64,000 nucleotides of DNA from an uncultured Kordia sp. (GCF_947496985.1 NZ_CANMEZ010000002.1:310001-374000), one strand, 5' to 3'; counted from the first letter of the stretch, positions 9,493-17,743 are shown. Translations and numbers: made by a program. The notes: generated by a model from the letters alone, not told the origin.

Positions 9493-9915
9493 ATGAAAAA
9501 AGTAATTTTAAGAGTAGCGCTTGCTGTTGCATTAGTATTTGGTGTGACTTCGTGTGAAGAAGTAAAAAAGAAAACGGATGATGCAGTTGAAAAAACTGAA
9601 AAAGCTGCTAATGATGTAAAAGAAGATGTAAAAGATGCTGCTGACAAAACTAAAGAAACTGTAAAAGATGCTGCTGAAGATGTAAAAGACGCTGCTAACG
9701 AAGTAAAAGAAGGAACTGAAAAAGCAGTTAAAGATGCTGTTGATGGAGCAAAAGATGCTGCAAATGATTTAAAAGAAGGAGCTAAGAAAGCTGTTGGAGA
9801 TGTAAAAGACGCTGCAAATAAAGCTGCTGGAGATGCAAAAGATGCTGCTAACAAAGCTGTAGATGATACTAAAAAAGCAGCTAAAAACTTAAAAGAAAAA
9901 GCTACAGGTCATTAA
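9493..9915 (+). CDS. LEA-like repetitive lipoprotein
   Basis: A lipoprotein of 140 residues. The chosen start gives MKKVILRVALAVALVFGVTSC, a signal peptide ending in a lipobox with Cys21; an in-frame ATG 33 bases upstream would spoil it. The rest is almost wholly Ala, Lys, Asp and Glu in degenerate 11-residue units such as VKDAADKTKE and VKDAANE. This matches group 3 late-embryogenesis-abundant or apolipoprotein-like amphipathic helices. Such proteins usually protect membranes or proteins under desiccation or osmotic stress; that role is inferred. It is monocistronic, ending at a strong hairpin. Confidence 0.85.
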   Translation: MKKVILRVALAVALVFGVTSCEEVKKKTDDAVEKTEKAANDVKEDVKDAADKTKETVKDAAEDVKDAANEVKEGTEKAVKDAVDGAKDAANDLKEGAKKAVGDVKDAANKAAGDAKDAANKAVDDTKKAAKNLKEKATGH

Positions 9916-9941
9916 GAACTACTTCTTTTTGATTATAAATT

Positions 9942-9971
9942 AAAAGCTTCTCCACATGGAGAAGCTTTTTT
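9942..9971. terminator. Terminator after LEA-like lipoprotein
   Basis: AAAAGCTTCTCC and GGAGAAGCTTTTTT pair over an ACAT loop. It also faces the end of minus-strand precursor C, which stops at 9984, so it probably works both ways. Confidence 0.9.
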
Positions 9972-9983
9972 ATTCTGTAGCTA

Positions 9984-10220
9984 CTAACAAATTGGAAGCG
10001 TATTTGGGTCTAACTCATTTGTATTAACGCAGCCTACTCTCCTCGTTCTATCGCAATTTACGATTGTTGGAAAACAAAGATTGTTTCCATTTTGATCTTC
10101 AAGTGTAAGAATGCAAATGTATATTGAATTTTGTTTTATTCCTCCTATTCCTTGACTTGCGTGTAAGCTAGAAATCGATTTTTTGTTTAACGATAAGTTT
10201 TTAATGCTCTTTTTTTTCAT
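9984..10220 (-). CDS. RiPP (lanthipeptide-like) precursor C
   Basis: A 78-residue peptide with the leader NLSLNKKSISSL and GIGG at about residues 24-27, then a core of about 51 residues with four Cys (YICIL, NLCFP, VNCDR, VGCVN) plus a C-terminal Cys. The leader is nearly identical to that of precursor A although they are 6 kb apart, which suggests a shared modifying enzyme encoded elsewhere. Its start lies 61 bases from the centre of the palindrome at 10272-10290. Precursor D lies upstream on the same strand but is separated by a terminator. Confidence 0.75.
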   Translation of the reverse strand: MKKKSIKNLSLNKKSISSLHASQGIGGIKQNSIYICILTLEDQNGNNLCFPTIVNCDRTRRVGCVNTNELDPNTLPIC

Positions 10221-10271
10221 GATGTATGATTTTTAATTACACTTGAAGTTAAAAAACTTCAGATTGAGTGT

Positions 10272-10290
10272 ATTACGGATTTACCGTAAT
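10272..10290. promoter_or_regulatory. Palindromic operator before precursor C
   Basis: ATTACGG ATTTA CCGTAAT, 7-base perfect arms around a 5-base spacer, with the same TACGG-N5-CCGTA core as at 4121. Its centre is 61 bases from the start codon of precursor C and about 33 bases from TAACTTCA (10244-10251, minus strand), a weak -10 candidate. A second inverted repeat, GAAGTT/AACTTC, lies in the presumed 5' leader at 10245-10260. Confidence 0.75.
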
Positions 10291-10320
10291 TAACATTATT
10301 ACAGTATGTTTTTAAATAAA

Positions 10321-10343
10321 AAAGTGAGCATTTTGCTCACTTT
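10321..10343 (-). terminator. Terminator of precursor D
   Basis: AAAGTGAGC pairs with GCTCACTTT over a 5-base loop. On the minus strand it is followed by a T-rich run, and it separates precursor D from precursor C and its operator. Confidence 0.85.
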
Positions 10344-10367
10344 TAGTTCACTATTTATAATAATCTG

Positions 10368-10553
10368 TTATTTACATTTACATGCACTCGCATTGTTTAA
10401 TGTAAAACAGCCTTCTGACATTGGTGGACATTGTTGTGTACATATCACCGAACAAAGGTTGGAAGTTCTTGTTCCTCCTTTTATATTATCTGTAGCTAAA
10501 TTAGATACAATGCTTTTTTTAAATACGATTTTTTTGATTTCTCTTTTTTTCAT
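10368..10553 (-). CDS. RiPP (lanthipeptide-like) precursor D
   Basis: A 61-residue peptide starting at MKKREIKK; an in-frame ATG 36 bases upstream is possible but gives a hydrophobic extension unlike the other precursors. The leader has KIVFKKSIVSNL and ends NIKGG at about residue 27. The core of about 34 residues is the most Cys-rich here: six Cys (NLCS, VICTQQCPP, GCF, ACKCK) with several Ser/Thr. No TACGG palindrome precedes it. It lies between the S74 surface protein gene and precursor C, all on one strand. Confidence 0.75.
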   Translation of the reverse strand: MKKREIKKIVFKKSIVSNLATDNIKGGTRTSNLCSVICTQQCPPMSEGCFTLNNASACKCK

Positions 10554-10641
10554 GATTTTAAATTTTATAAATGAAACTATTGTAAGCAATTAAGTTTTTA
10601 TGTAAATAATGTGGGACAAAATAAATGCTATGATTTAAAAA

Positions 10642-12150
10642 TTATTTTACAATCATCTTTTTAGTAACCATTATTTCTCCGTTAGAAACTAAGCTATAGA
10701 TAAACATTCCTTTTCCAATTTCACTTGAATTGATAGTCACTTGTCCTTTTTGATTTGTTAGATTATAATCTCTAATGAATTTCCCTGCCATATCGAATAC
10801 TGAAATTGCTGCTCTTGTATTATTTGGTAAAGCATAGTTTACAACCGTTTGATTTGTAAAAGGATTCGGTTTGTTTTGCTCCATTGAAAAATCAAGCTCG
10901 TCATCTTTTACCTTATCTAAACTATTTTTACTGCTAGATTGCTCCTTTTTAATTGTTTCGAGTTCATTTTCTAATGCTATAACTTTTTCGTTCATTTCTT
11001 TTAAACTAGATGTTAAAACAGAAATCATCCCAACATAATTGACAGCTTTATACTCGTATGTACCAGTCTCTTTATTTTCTTTATCTATAATTGGTTTATT
11101 AATTGTAGTCACTAATTCAGGAAAAATTTTTTCAAGGTTTTGTGCTAAAAATCCATGCTGCAATCCTTCAGGTAAATTCAATTGATCATTTGGTTTAAAT
11201 GTATATGTTACTGCATCTAACTGCGCTAGTTTTTCTAATACATTTTCTTCGTCTTTAATGTTTTCTTTAAATTTTTTGTCAGAAACTGTAAAAGTTCCAG
11301 TTACAAAAACATTTCCATTAAAATATCCTGCATATCGGTTTGTAGAAGTTGATGCGCTTCCGTATATGGCAGCTCCAAAACCAGTTGGTCTAGCACCAGT
11401 GGAACTACTAGAAATACTTCCTCGAACACCATACGTACTTCCAGTTGCACTACCCGTAACAAAAGCAGTCAATCCGTTACTCTGAAATGCATCATTAATT
11501 CTAATATTAATTCCAGTATCTGCGTAAGCACCACCACTACTACGAATATCTAAACCGTTTTTTATGTAACAAGAAAAATTATTAATAGATTTAAACCCTG
11601 TAACAGAACCGCTTGAAGTAGCATTATTTTCTGCGGTTACACCTGTACGAGTACTACCTATATCTGTATAATCAACACCTACTCTGGTTGAGTTTGTAGT
11701 AAGTGGAGTTCCAAAAAATGTTCTACCATCATTTGTCATAGTTGTAACTAATGTAGAAGTTGTAGATGTAAAGCTATTCGCTACTCTAAACTCTAGATCA
11801 GTTCCAGAAGCGAAAGAATCGCCAATCCATTGTATTCTAGGATTGATATCATTGGTATCTTGATATCCCATAGTTAACGCTCTATTTTTTAGCTGAAAGC
11901 GTAAACCAAATACTTGTTGACTTCCGGTATTTAATTTCCCAATAGAAAACCATTGACTTGTATTAAAATCGAAAGCAGTACCAGCATCTAATTGCGTTAC
12001 CAAACCTGGCTGGAACCTAAAAATTTCTTGTCCTCCGAATTGTTGTGGTATTGGATTAAAAATTGCAGGTTGCACATTTCCTGCTGATTGATTTTGTGCA
12101 AATGAAAACACACTAAAGAATAGTGCGAGCATTAAAGTAACTTTTTTCAT
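10642..12150 (-). CDS. Surface protein with S74 chaperone domain and T9SS sorting signal
   Basis: 502 residues: a signal peptide (LMLALFFSVFSFAQ), a Ser/Thr/Gly-rich beta region to about 290, then FTVSDKKFKENIKD, which opens a peptidase S74 (endosialidase-type intramolecular chaperone) domain to about residue 400. S74 domains trimerise fibres and cut themselves off. A coiled coil (MNEKVIALENELETIKKEQ) follows, then a type IX secretion C-terminal domain with MEQNKPNPFTNQTVVNYALP, ending MVTKKMIVK. The combination suggests an exported trimeric fibre. Its promoter carries the same palindrome as two RiPP precursors, 66 bases before the start codon. Confidence 0.88.
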   Translation of the reverse strand: MKKVTLMLALFFSVFSFAQNQSAGNVQPAIFNPIPQQFGGQEIFRFQPGLVTQLDAGTAFDFNTSQWFSIGKLNTGSQQVFGLRFQLKNRALTMGYQDTNDINPRIQWIGDSFASGTDLEFRVANSFTSTTSTLVTTMTNDGRTFFGTPLTTNSTRVGVDYTDIGSTRTGVTAENNATSSGSVTGFKSINNFSCYIKNGLDIRSSGGAYADTGINIRINDAFQSNGLTAFVTGSATGSTYGVRGSISSSSTGARPTGFGAAIYGSASTSTNRYAGYFNGNVFVTGTFTVSDKKFKENIKDEENVLEKLAQLDAVTYTFKPNDQLNLPEGLQHGFLAQNLEKIFPELVTTINKPIIDKENKETGTYEYKAVNYVGMISVLTSSLKEMNEKVIALENELETIKKEQSSSKNSLDKVKDDELDFSMEQNKPNPFTNQTVVNYALPNNTRAAISVFDMAGKFIRDYNLTNQKGQVTINSSEIGKGMFIYSLVSNGEIMVTKKMIVK

Positions 12151-12207
12151 AAGTCTTGTGTTTTTGGTTAATTTTGTTTAAATATATTTACAAAAAGTTA
12201 AACAAAA

Positions 12208-12224
12208 TTACGGTTTAACCGTAA
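12208..12224. promoter_or_regulatory. Palindromic operator before the S74/T9SS gene
   Basis: TTACGG TTTAA CCGTAA, again TACGG-N5-CCGTA. Its centre is 66 bases before the start codon and about 34 bases before TATATTTA (12179-12186, minus strand), a close match to the Bacteroidota -10 element. The placement equals that before precursors B and C. Confidence 0.75.
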
Positions 12225-12505
12225 AAATACCTCATTATCAGATATTTATGATTTTATTAACATTTTATATCTATAGAGTTAAATACAATAATTATATACG
12301 TAAAGCCTTTATTAAAGTTCTACAAGGTTGAAAATATACTTAATTACCAGAACCATGCAGGCATAAAAAAACTCTTTAAAACTTAAAGAGTCTTGAAGTG
12401 TATTTCTGTTTATAGAAATTAAGTTTACAATTATTTTCTATCAAACAATAAGTCTTTTTTAACCAGAACAATAGATTTTTTCTAATTGCAAAAAACTACT
12501 TGATT
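12225..12505. other. AT-rich gene-free stretch
   Basis: No coding sequence seen. It contains the promoter side of the operator at 12208 and the hairpin at 12371-12391. Confidence 0.6.
12371..12391 (-). terminator. Probable terminator downstream of the small membrane protein
   Basis: ACTCTTTAA and TTAAAGAGT pair around a short loop. On the minus strand a run of seven T follows. It is about 115 bases past the stop of the gene at 12506-12754. Confidence 0.6.
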
Positions 12506-12754
12506 CTACGAAGATTCAATTTTATTGACTTTTCTCCATTTTAAATATCCTCTGACCATTAATAAAAAGTTGATAAAATGCATGACAGCTAAGAACCATA
12601 AAGAAGTCATTATACAAACAATAGTCGCCAATAGTTGCCCAATTGCCATTATTGAGAATCCTTTAAGACTTTTCCGATTCATTAACTCAAACGCTACTAA
12701 AATTAAAATAGCTGAAGCAATTTCTATAATAGTTTTTGGGAACTCAAATTCCAT
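12506..12754 (-). CDS. Small three-helix membrane protein
   Basis: 82 residues starting MEFEFPKTIIEI, with three hydrophobic segments (IASAILILVAFEL, GQLLATIVCIMTSLWFLAVM, MHFINFLLMVRGYL) and a basic tail. I do not recognise it with certainty; the arrangement faintly recalls a half PnuC-type transporter. A longer frame running upstream is rejected because it crosses the tRNA-Leu terminator and tRNA. The gene follows that tRNA on the same strand. Confidence 0.6.
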   Translation of the reverse strand: MEFEFPKTIIEIASAILILVAFELMNRKSLKGFSIMAIGQLLATIVCIMTSLWFLAVMHFINFLLMVRGYLKWRKVNKIESS

Positions 12755-12820
12755 AACATCTAAAGTTATAAGATTATTAAACTTTAAATATAGTAAAGTT
12801 CGAAACTGTATTAAATAAAA

Positions 12821-12847
12821 AAAGCCGAAGTTTAGAACTTCGGCTTT
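12821..12847 (-). terminator. Terminator of tRNA-Leu
   Basis: AAAGCCGAAG pairs perfectly with CTTCGGCTTT over TTTAGAA. On the minus strand it follows the tRNA 3' end by ten bases and is followed by T-rich sequence. Confidence 0.9.
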
Positions 12848-12856
12848 CGCTTGTTG

Positions 12857-12938
12857 TGCGGGTGAAAGGACTCGAACCTTCACACCGTGAGGCACTAGAT
12901 CCTAAGTCTAGCGTGTCTACCAATTTCACCACACCCGC
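12857..12938 (-). tRNA. tRNA-Leu (anticodon UAG)
   Basis: On the minus strand GCGGGTG opens the acceptor stem and pairs with CACCCGC before discriminator A. The anticodon arm is CTAGA-CTTAGGA-TCTAG with TAG in the loop. A long variable arm (class II) and GGTTCGAGTCC in the T arm fit leucine. The length is 82 bases and CCA is not encoded. Confidence 0.95.
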
Positions 12939-13047
12939 AAATGTGGGTGCAAATATAAAGAAGATTTTCAATATTCAAAGGAAGTCACAACTATTTTTAC
13001 TACTTTTTTTAGTACTTTTGAGTATCTAGATAAATTCAATATATTAC

Positions 13048-14436
13048 ATGAATACTATAAAATCTTATGTTGAAGCGCATAAACAACGTTTCATTGATGA
13101 ACTCATCGAACTTTTAAAAATTCCCTCAATAAGCGCTGATCCAGCCTATACACAAGATGTAATTGATACTTCAACTGCTATCAAAGTTAGCTTAGAAAAA
13201 GCTGGTTGCGACCATGTTGAAATCTGTGAAACACCGGGATATCCTATCGTTTACGGGCACAAACATATTTCTGACGATTTACCAACAGTACTTGTATATG
13301 GACATTATGACGTACAACCGCCAGATCCATTAGACTTATGGGAAAGTGGACCATTTGAACCTATTATTAAAAAAACAGAAATTCATCCTGAAGGTGCAAT
13401 TTTTGCCCGTGGATCTTGTGACGATAAAGGCCAGATGTACATGCACGTAAAAGCATTGGAGTTAATGAACGAAACTGACCAATTGCCATGCAATGTAAAA
13501 TTCATGATTGAAGGGGAAGAAGAAGTCGGTTCAGAAAGTTTAGCTTGGTTTGTAGAACGCAACCAAGAAAAATTAGCCAATGATGTTATTTTAATTTCCG
13601 ATACTGGCATGATTAGCAATACGCAACCATCAATTACAACAGGTTTACGCGGATTAAGTTATGTAGAAGTTGAAGTTACAGGACCAAATCGTGATTTACA
13701 CTCAGGATTATATGGTGGTGCTGTTGCAAATCCAATTAATGTATTAACAAAAATGATTGCTTCTTTACATGATGAAAACAATCATATTACCATTCCAGGT
13801 TTTTACGATAAAGTAGAAGAGTTATCAAAAGAAGAACGTGCAGAAATGGCAAAAGCGCCATTCTCCCTTCAAGAATACAAAGATGCACTAGATATTGATG
13901 ATGTATATGGTGAAGCTGGTTACACAACAAATGAACGCAACTCTATTCGTCCAACTTTAGATGTTAACGGAATTTGGGGAGGATATACAGGTGAAGGAGC
14001 AAAAACGGTTATTGCAAGCAAAGCATATGCTAAAATTTCTATGCGTTTAGTACCAAATCAAGATTGGCGTGAGATTACGGAACTTTTTAAAACGCACTTT
14101 GAAAGTCTAGCGCCAAAAGGTACGACCGTTAAAGTAACACCACATCATGGTGGACAAGGCTATGTAACGCCAATTGACAATATTGGATACCAAGCAGCTA
14201 GTAAAGCCTATGAAGATACATTTGGTGTTCCTGCTATTCCACAACGTTCAGGAGGAAGCATTCCTATTGTTTCTCTATTTGAAAAAGAACTCAAAAGTAA
14301 AACGATTTTGATGGGATTTGGACTTAATAGTGATGCCATTCACTCACCAAATGAACATTTTGGAATCTTCAATTACCTGAAAGGAATCGAAACTATTCCA
14401 CTGTTCTATAAATACTTTACAGAACTTTCTAAGTAA
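13048..14436 (+). CDS. M20-family dipeptidase
   Basis: A zinc-dependent cytosolic exopeptidase of 462 residues, CNDP/dipeptidase group. Metal and catalytic residues lie in LVYGHYDVQPPDPLDLW (first His and Asp), SCDDKGQMYMHVKAL (bridging Asp) and IEGEEEVGSESL (Glu pair). DLHSGLYGGAV is the dimer-domain His and GSIPIV closes the site. No signal peptide. It stands alone between tRNA-Leu and a clear terminator. Confidence 0.93.
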   Translation: MNTIKSYVEAHKQRFIDELIELLKIPSISADPAYTQDVIDTSTAIKVSLEKAGCDHVEICETPGYPIVYGHKHISDDLPTVLVYGHYDVQPPDPLDLWESGPFEPIIKKTEIHPEGAIFARGSCDDKGQMYMHVKALELMNETDQLPCNVKFMIEGEEEVGSESLAWFVERNQEKLANDVILISDTGMISNTQPSITTGLRGLSYVEVEVTGPNRDLHSGLYGGAVANPINVLTKMIASLHDENNHITIPGFYDKVEELSKEERAEMAKAPFSLQEYKDALDIDDVYGEAGYTTNERNSIRPTLDVNGIWGGYTGEGAKTVIASKAYAKISMRLVPNQDWREITELFKTHFESLAPKGTTVKVTPHHGGQGYVTPIDNIGYQAASKAYEDTFGVPAIPQRSGGSIPIVSLFEKELKSKTILMGFGLNSDAIHSPNEHFGIFNYLKGIETIPLFYKYFTELSK

Positions 14437-14457
14437 GAAAGAATACATACAATTTAC

Positions 14458-14480
14458 AAAATCCGCTTCGTGCGGATTTT
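14458..14480 (+). terminator. Terminator of the dipeptidase gene
   Basis: AAATCCGC and GCGGATTT pair over TTCGT, followed by a T tract. Confidence 0.9.
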
Positions 14481-14485
14481 TTTAT

Positions 14486-14594
14486 GGGCGTTTCCTCCAA
14501 AGTACACTTAGCGTAGCAGAAGTGTACTTTGGAGGTCAGGCTTGCGGCAGTCGCTCTCTTTGAGGAGCTCCAACAATACCGCCATCCTTAACGC
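14486..14594. repeat. Structured extragenic element (GGGCGTT...TTAACGC)
   Basis: A GC-richer block in AT-rich DNA. It opens with GGGCGTT and ends with TTAACGC, so its ends can pair (GCGTT with AACGC). Inside is a perfect 16-base stem, CCTCCAAAGTACACTT at 14494-14509 with its complement at 14520-14535, around a 10-base loop, then GGTCAGGCTTGCGGCAGTCG. From memory, extragenic elements with the same ends (GGGCGTTnCC, GGTCGGGCT, TAACGC) are scattered in flavobacterial genomes. Only this copy is seen here. Confidence 0.65.
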
Positions 14595-14612
14595 AAAACG
14601 AAATATTTTACC

Positions 14613-14654
14613 TCTACACTTGTAGAATTAAATTTTATATTCTACATTTGTAGA
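14613..14654. promoter_or_regulatory. Two BlaI-type operators
   Basis: TCTACACTTGTAGA (14613-14626) and TCTACATTTGTAGA (14641-14654) are palindromes TCTACA-N2-TGTAGA spaced 28 bases apart. The core TACA-N2-TGTA is the known BlaI/MecI/CopY operator core, and the sites precede a blaI-like gene. A TTG at 14670 with TTATTTTG at 14691-14698 is a possible promoter just downstream of them. Confidence 0.8.
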
Positions 14655-14764
14655 GTAATATTACAGTAATTGTTACAAACTGTGCTGTTTTTATTTTGAT
14701 GTCGACCAAAACAAAAACATTCACTTTTAGAAACAATTAAAAAGATGAACTAAAATTTTGACGT

Positions 14765-15136
14765 GTGAAACTATCTAAAACAGAAGAACAATTGATGCAG
14801 CATTTATGGAAACTCGAAAAAGCATTCATGAAAGATATTTTGGAACAATACAACGAACCAAAACCTGCAACAACAACGATTGCAACTTTATTGAAACGCA
14901 TGACAGATAAAGGATATGTTTCCTACGCAACGTTTGGAAAATCAAGAGAATACTATCCATTAATAAAAAAGGAGGATTATTTTTCCAATCATTTAAATGG
15001 ATTAATCAAAAACTTCTTCAATGATTCTGCATCACAATTTGCTTCTTTCTTTACCAAAGAAACCAACTTGTCCGATACTGAGTTAAAAGATTTACGAAAG
15101 ATTATCGATCAACAAATAAAAGACAACAACAAATGA
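14765..15136 (+). CDS. BlaI/MecI/CopY-family repressor (first copy)
   Basis: A winged-helix repressor of 123 residues starting at GTG. It shows KLSKTEEQLMQHLWKLEKAFMKDI, the recognition region KPATTTIATLLKRM and the wing KGYVSYATFGKSREYYPL; the C-terminal half is the dimer domain cut by the partner protease in this family. It overlaps the M56 gene by four bases (ATGA), so the two are translationally coupled. It presumably binds the two TCTACA-N2-TGTAGA sites in front of it. Confidence 0.9.
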   Translation: MKLSKTEEQLMQHLWKLEKAFMKDILEQYNEPKPATTTIATLLKRMTDKGYVSYATFGKSREYYPLIKKEDYFSNHLNGLIKNFFNDSASQFASFFTKETNLSDTELKDLRKIIDQQIKDNNK

Positions 15137-17721
15137 TTACATATATTATCAAATCAGGATTGTGTATCGCATTGATTTTGCTTGTGTATAAAGTTCTTTT
15201 AGAACGTGAACGCATGTACAAATTCAATAGATATTATTTACTTTTCGGATTGTGTTTTGCGCTTGTAGTACCTTTTATTACGATGGAAGTCACTACTGAA
15301 ATTCCTGTTGTCGAAAATACAAACGTGATCAATTTTGAAGATGAAAATTTTGCAGAAGCAATTCCATTAGCAAATGAAACGAATCAAAATACTTCAAGCT
15401 TTTCAATATGGATAGTTCTTTTAGTGAGTTTGTATGTTATTGGTTACTTAGTATTCTTTTTACGTTTTATGAATAATATTTATCAAATTTTCTATAAAAT
15501 TACGCGAAATGTAAAAGCATTGTACAAAAAAGCATCGCTCGTTTTACTGAAAGAAGATACACTTCCGCATACATTTTTACATTATATATTTATTGAAAAA
15601 GAAGCATATGAAACAAAAAATATTGCTGAAGAATTGTACACGCATGAACTTGCGCATGTAACACAAAAACATACGCTAGACATTATTTTTATTGAATTGA
15701 TTCAAATTGTATTTTGGTTCAATCCGTTACTTATATACTACAAAAAAGCAATTCAGCTCAATCATGAATTTTTAGCTGATGATGCTGTAATAAAATCAAA
15801 TATTCAGATTCCTCATTATCAACAATTATTACTTGATAATGCCAGCTGGAATCATAACTTATATTTAGCCAGTAATTTAAATTTTTCTGTAACTAAAAAA
15901 AGACTACAAATGATGACAAAACATACATCCAGAATTCGTACTTGGCTTTTTGCCACACTTACGATTCCAATTTTTATAGGTGCTTTATTTTTATTTAGCA
16001 CAAAAATAATTGCTCAAGAAACTGCTACTACTGCTGCGGTGATAATTGAAATCCCTACGCAAGAAGCACAGATTATCATTCAGGAAGATTCAAAAGCTGC
16101 ATATTATAAAAATGCTACATTTATTTTTGAAGATGAAAATGGAAACAAAACTTCTAAGAAATATGCTGAACTTACACAAGAAGAAAAAGCAAGGTTATTG
16201 CCAGTTCCAAAGACACCGTTGGCAAATCGTCCAACTTCAACACTTTTAAACAATTGGAAAAACAAAAAAGAGTTTGCCGTTTGGGTTGATGGAAAAGTTA
16301 TTGAAAACGCTACAGTTTCAAACTATAACTTAGTGCATTATATAGAAAGTTTTGTACACAAAAATGCACGTAGTAAACGTTTTCCACAAGCACATCAAAT
16401 AAATTTATACACAGCAAATGGTTTCGAATCCTTTAAGAAGAAAATAGCAAGTTTTTTACCGGAAGGCGCTGTTTTACATTTTAAAAAAGGGAAACACAGT
16501 AAAAAAGTAGGCACAACTACACCAAAAGCATTAAATGCAAAAGGCGAGCTAGCTGAAACAAAAGAAGAAAAAGGTATTCAAAATAAAAAAGACATTGTAA
16601 TTCATATTAATAAGAACGGAAAGTTTCTTGTCAACTATGAGCATATGGGAGACCAAAAACAGCTTAATGGTTTTATTAAAACTGAACTTGCTAAAATTCA
16701 ACATAAAAAAGCTAGAACAGGTTTAATTATTTATGACGGATATAATAAAAAATCGCTTACTTCTGCTATTGCTGAAGCAAAAAAAGCATTAAGAAAATTT
16801 AAAATTCTTAATATTGATCTTATGAGTTCGGCAGATGTTCCACCACCACCGCCACCTGCTCCTAAAAAGCCAATAGTTATAGAGGTAACTGAAGTTAATA
16901 CTCCAAAACCCAAAAAACCTGTTGTTATAGAAGTAACTGAGGTAAATGCTCCAAAACCAAAGAAACCTGTTGTTATAGAAGTAACTGAAGCAGCTATGCC
17001 AAACGTTACTGAAAAAAAAGCAAAAGACATTGGTAAGATGCACCAAAATATCCGAGGGGAAGAGTTAAAAACAATGTCTATTAACGGTAAAAAACATTAT
17101 TACATCATCAAAAATGGTGTGAAGTACATTTATAATGAAGATAGTCAGTTGGTAGATGAAAAAGGAAATGTGATTCCACCGCCTCCACCAAGAAAAAAAG
17201 ATGGAAAAGCCAGCTTAAAACAAGTTAATTCAGCGTCTAAAAAAACAACTAAATGGAAAGATGTAGCTTATTTTTCTGAACAAGAACAAGGAAAAGAAAC
17301 TGGTTACGTGACGATTAATGGAGAGACTTATTATTATACTACAAAAAATGGACAGCGATTAGTTTACAATCGATATGGACAACCTGTAGATAAAAACGGA
17401 AAAGTGATTCCTCCACCACCGCCAAAAAAGAAAGTAGGCGCCAACAAAAAGAGAAAAAAAGGGGAAAGAACTCCTTTAGTTGGCGTAAAGCATGTTCCTG
17501 ATGAAAACGCAACAGTAACAACATTTCCAACTGTAAATGCAGGTAATATTGTAGCACATGTAAAAGTAATGAATAGACATAATGCTGTGTTTTATTACAA
17601 TGAAAAAAGAATTACATATAGAGAAGCATTACGCATGGTTCGAAAGAATAAACACATGCATGTATATTCACAATATGAAACAGAAAAAACGAGTGCTTTT
17701 GTGAAACTTACAGATTCATAA
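15133..17721 (+). CDS. BlaR1-type M56 membrane metalloprotease with repetitive C-terminus
   Basis: 862 residues. Residues 1-300 are an M56 sensor-protease: membrane helices, the zinc motif HELAH in YTHELAHVTQKH (about residue 172), FWFNPLL and the third ligand in NHEFLADDA, then a last helix near 275-295. The remaining 560 residues lie outside the membrane and are unusual: two and a half copies of a 16-residue unit (VVIEVTEVN.PKPKKP), and two copies of an about 45-residue unit with ING..YY and KNG ending in VIPPPPP. There is no penicillin-binding domain, so the signal sensed is not evidently a beta-lactam. It should inactivate the BlaI homologue encoded just upstream. Confidence 0.87.
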   Translation: MITYIIKSGLCIALILLVYKVLLERERMYKFNRYYLLFGLCFALVVPFITMEVTTEIPVVENTNVINFEDENFAEAIPLANETNQNTSSFSIWIVLLVSLYVIGYLVFFLRFMNNIYQIFYKITRNVKALYKKASLVLLKEDTLPHTFLHYIFIEKEAYETKNIAEELYTHELAHVTQKHTLDIIFIELIQIVFWFNPLLIYYKKAIQLNHEFLADDAVIKSNIQIPHYQQLLLDNASWNHNLYLASNLNFSVTKKRLQMMTKHTSRIRTWLFATLTIPIFIGALFLFSTKIIAQETATTAAVIIEIPTQEAQIIIQEDSKAAYYKNATFIFEDENGNKTSKKYAELTQEEKARLLPVPKTPLANRPTSTLLNNWKNKKEFAVWVDGKVIENATVSNYNLVHYIESFVHKNARSKRFPQAHQINLYTANGFESFKKKIASFLPEGAVLHFKKGKHSKKVGTTTPKALNAKGELAETKEEKGIQNKKDIVIHINKNGKFLVNYEHMGDQKQLNGFIKTELAKIQHKKARTGLIIYDGYNKKSLTSAIAEAKKALRKFKILNIDLMSSADVPPPPPPAPKKPIVIEVTEVNTPKPKKPVVIEVTEVNAPKPKKPVVIEVTEAAMPNVTEKKAKDIGKMHQNIRGEELKTMSINGKKHYYIIKNGVKYIYNEDSQLVDEKGNVIPPPPPRKKDGKASLKQVNSASKKTTKWKDVAYFSEQEQGKETGYVTINGETYYYTTKNGQRLVYNRYGQPVDKNGKVIPPPPPKKKVGANKKRKKGERTPLVGVKHVPDENATVTTFPTVNAGNIVAHVKVMNRHNAVFYYNEKRITYREALRMVRKNKHMHVYSQYETEKTSAFVKLTDS

Positions 17722-17743
17722 TTGTAGACATAATTCCTATTAA

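Noticed and set aside
9420-9854. Minus-strand Ala/Ser/Phe-rich frame opposite the LEA-like lipoprotein
   Set aside because: It is the mirror of a low-complexity repeat on the other strand and has no recognisable start signal.
10306-10593. Plus-strand frame across precursor D
   Set aside because: It overlaps a better supported precursor gene and its terminator.
12755-12895. N-terminal extension of the small membrane protein
   Set aside because: It crosses the tRNA-Leu terminator and part of the tRNA; the ATG at 12754 starts a natural membrane protein.
12777-12971. Minus-strand frame with GVVKLVDTLDLGSSASRCEGSSPFTRT-like content
   Set aside because: It is the translation of tRNA-Leu and flanks.
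16731-17046. Minus-strand Gly/Thr- and Trp-rich frames inside the M56 gene
   Set aside because: Shadows of the repeat region of the M56 protein.
14765-17721. A beta-lactam resistance locus
   Set aside because: BlaI and M56 partners are present, but no penicillin-binding sensor domain or beta-lactamase gene is near.
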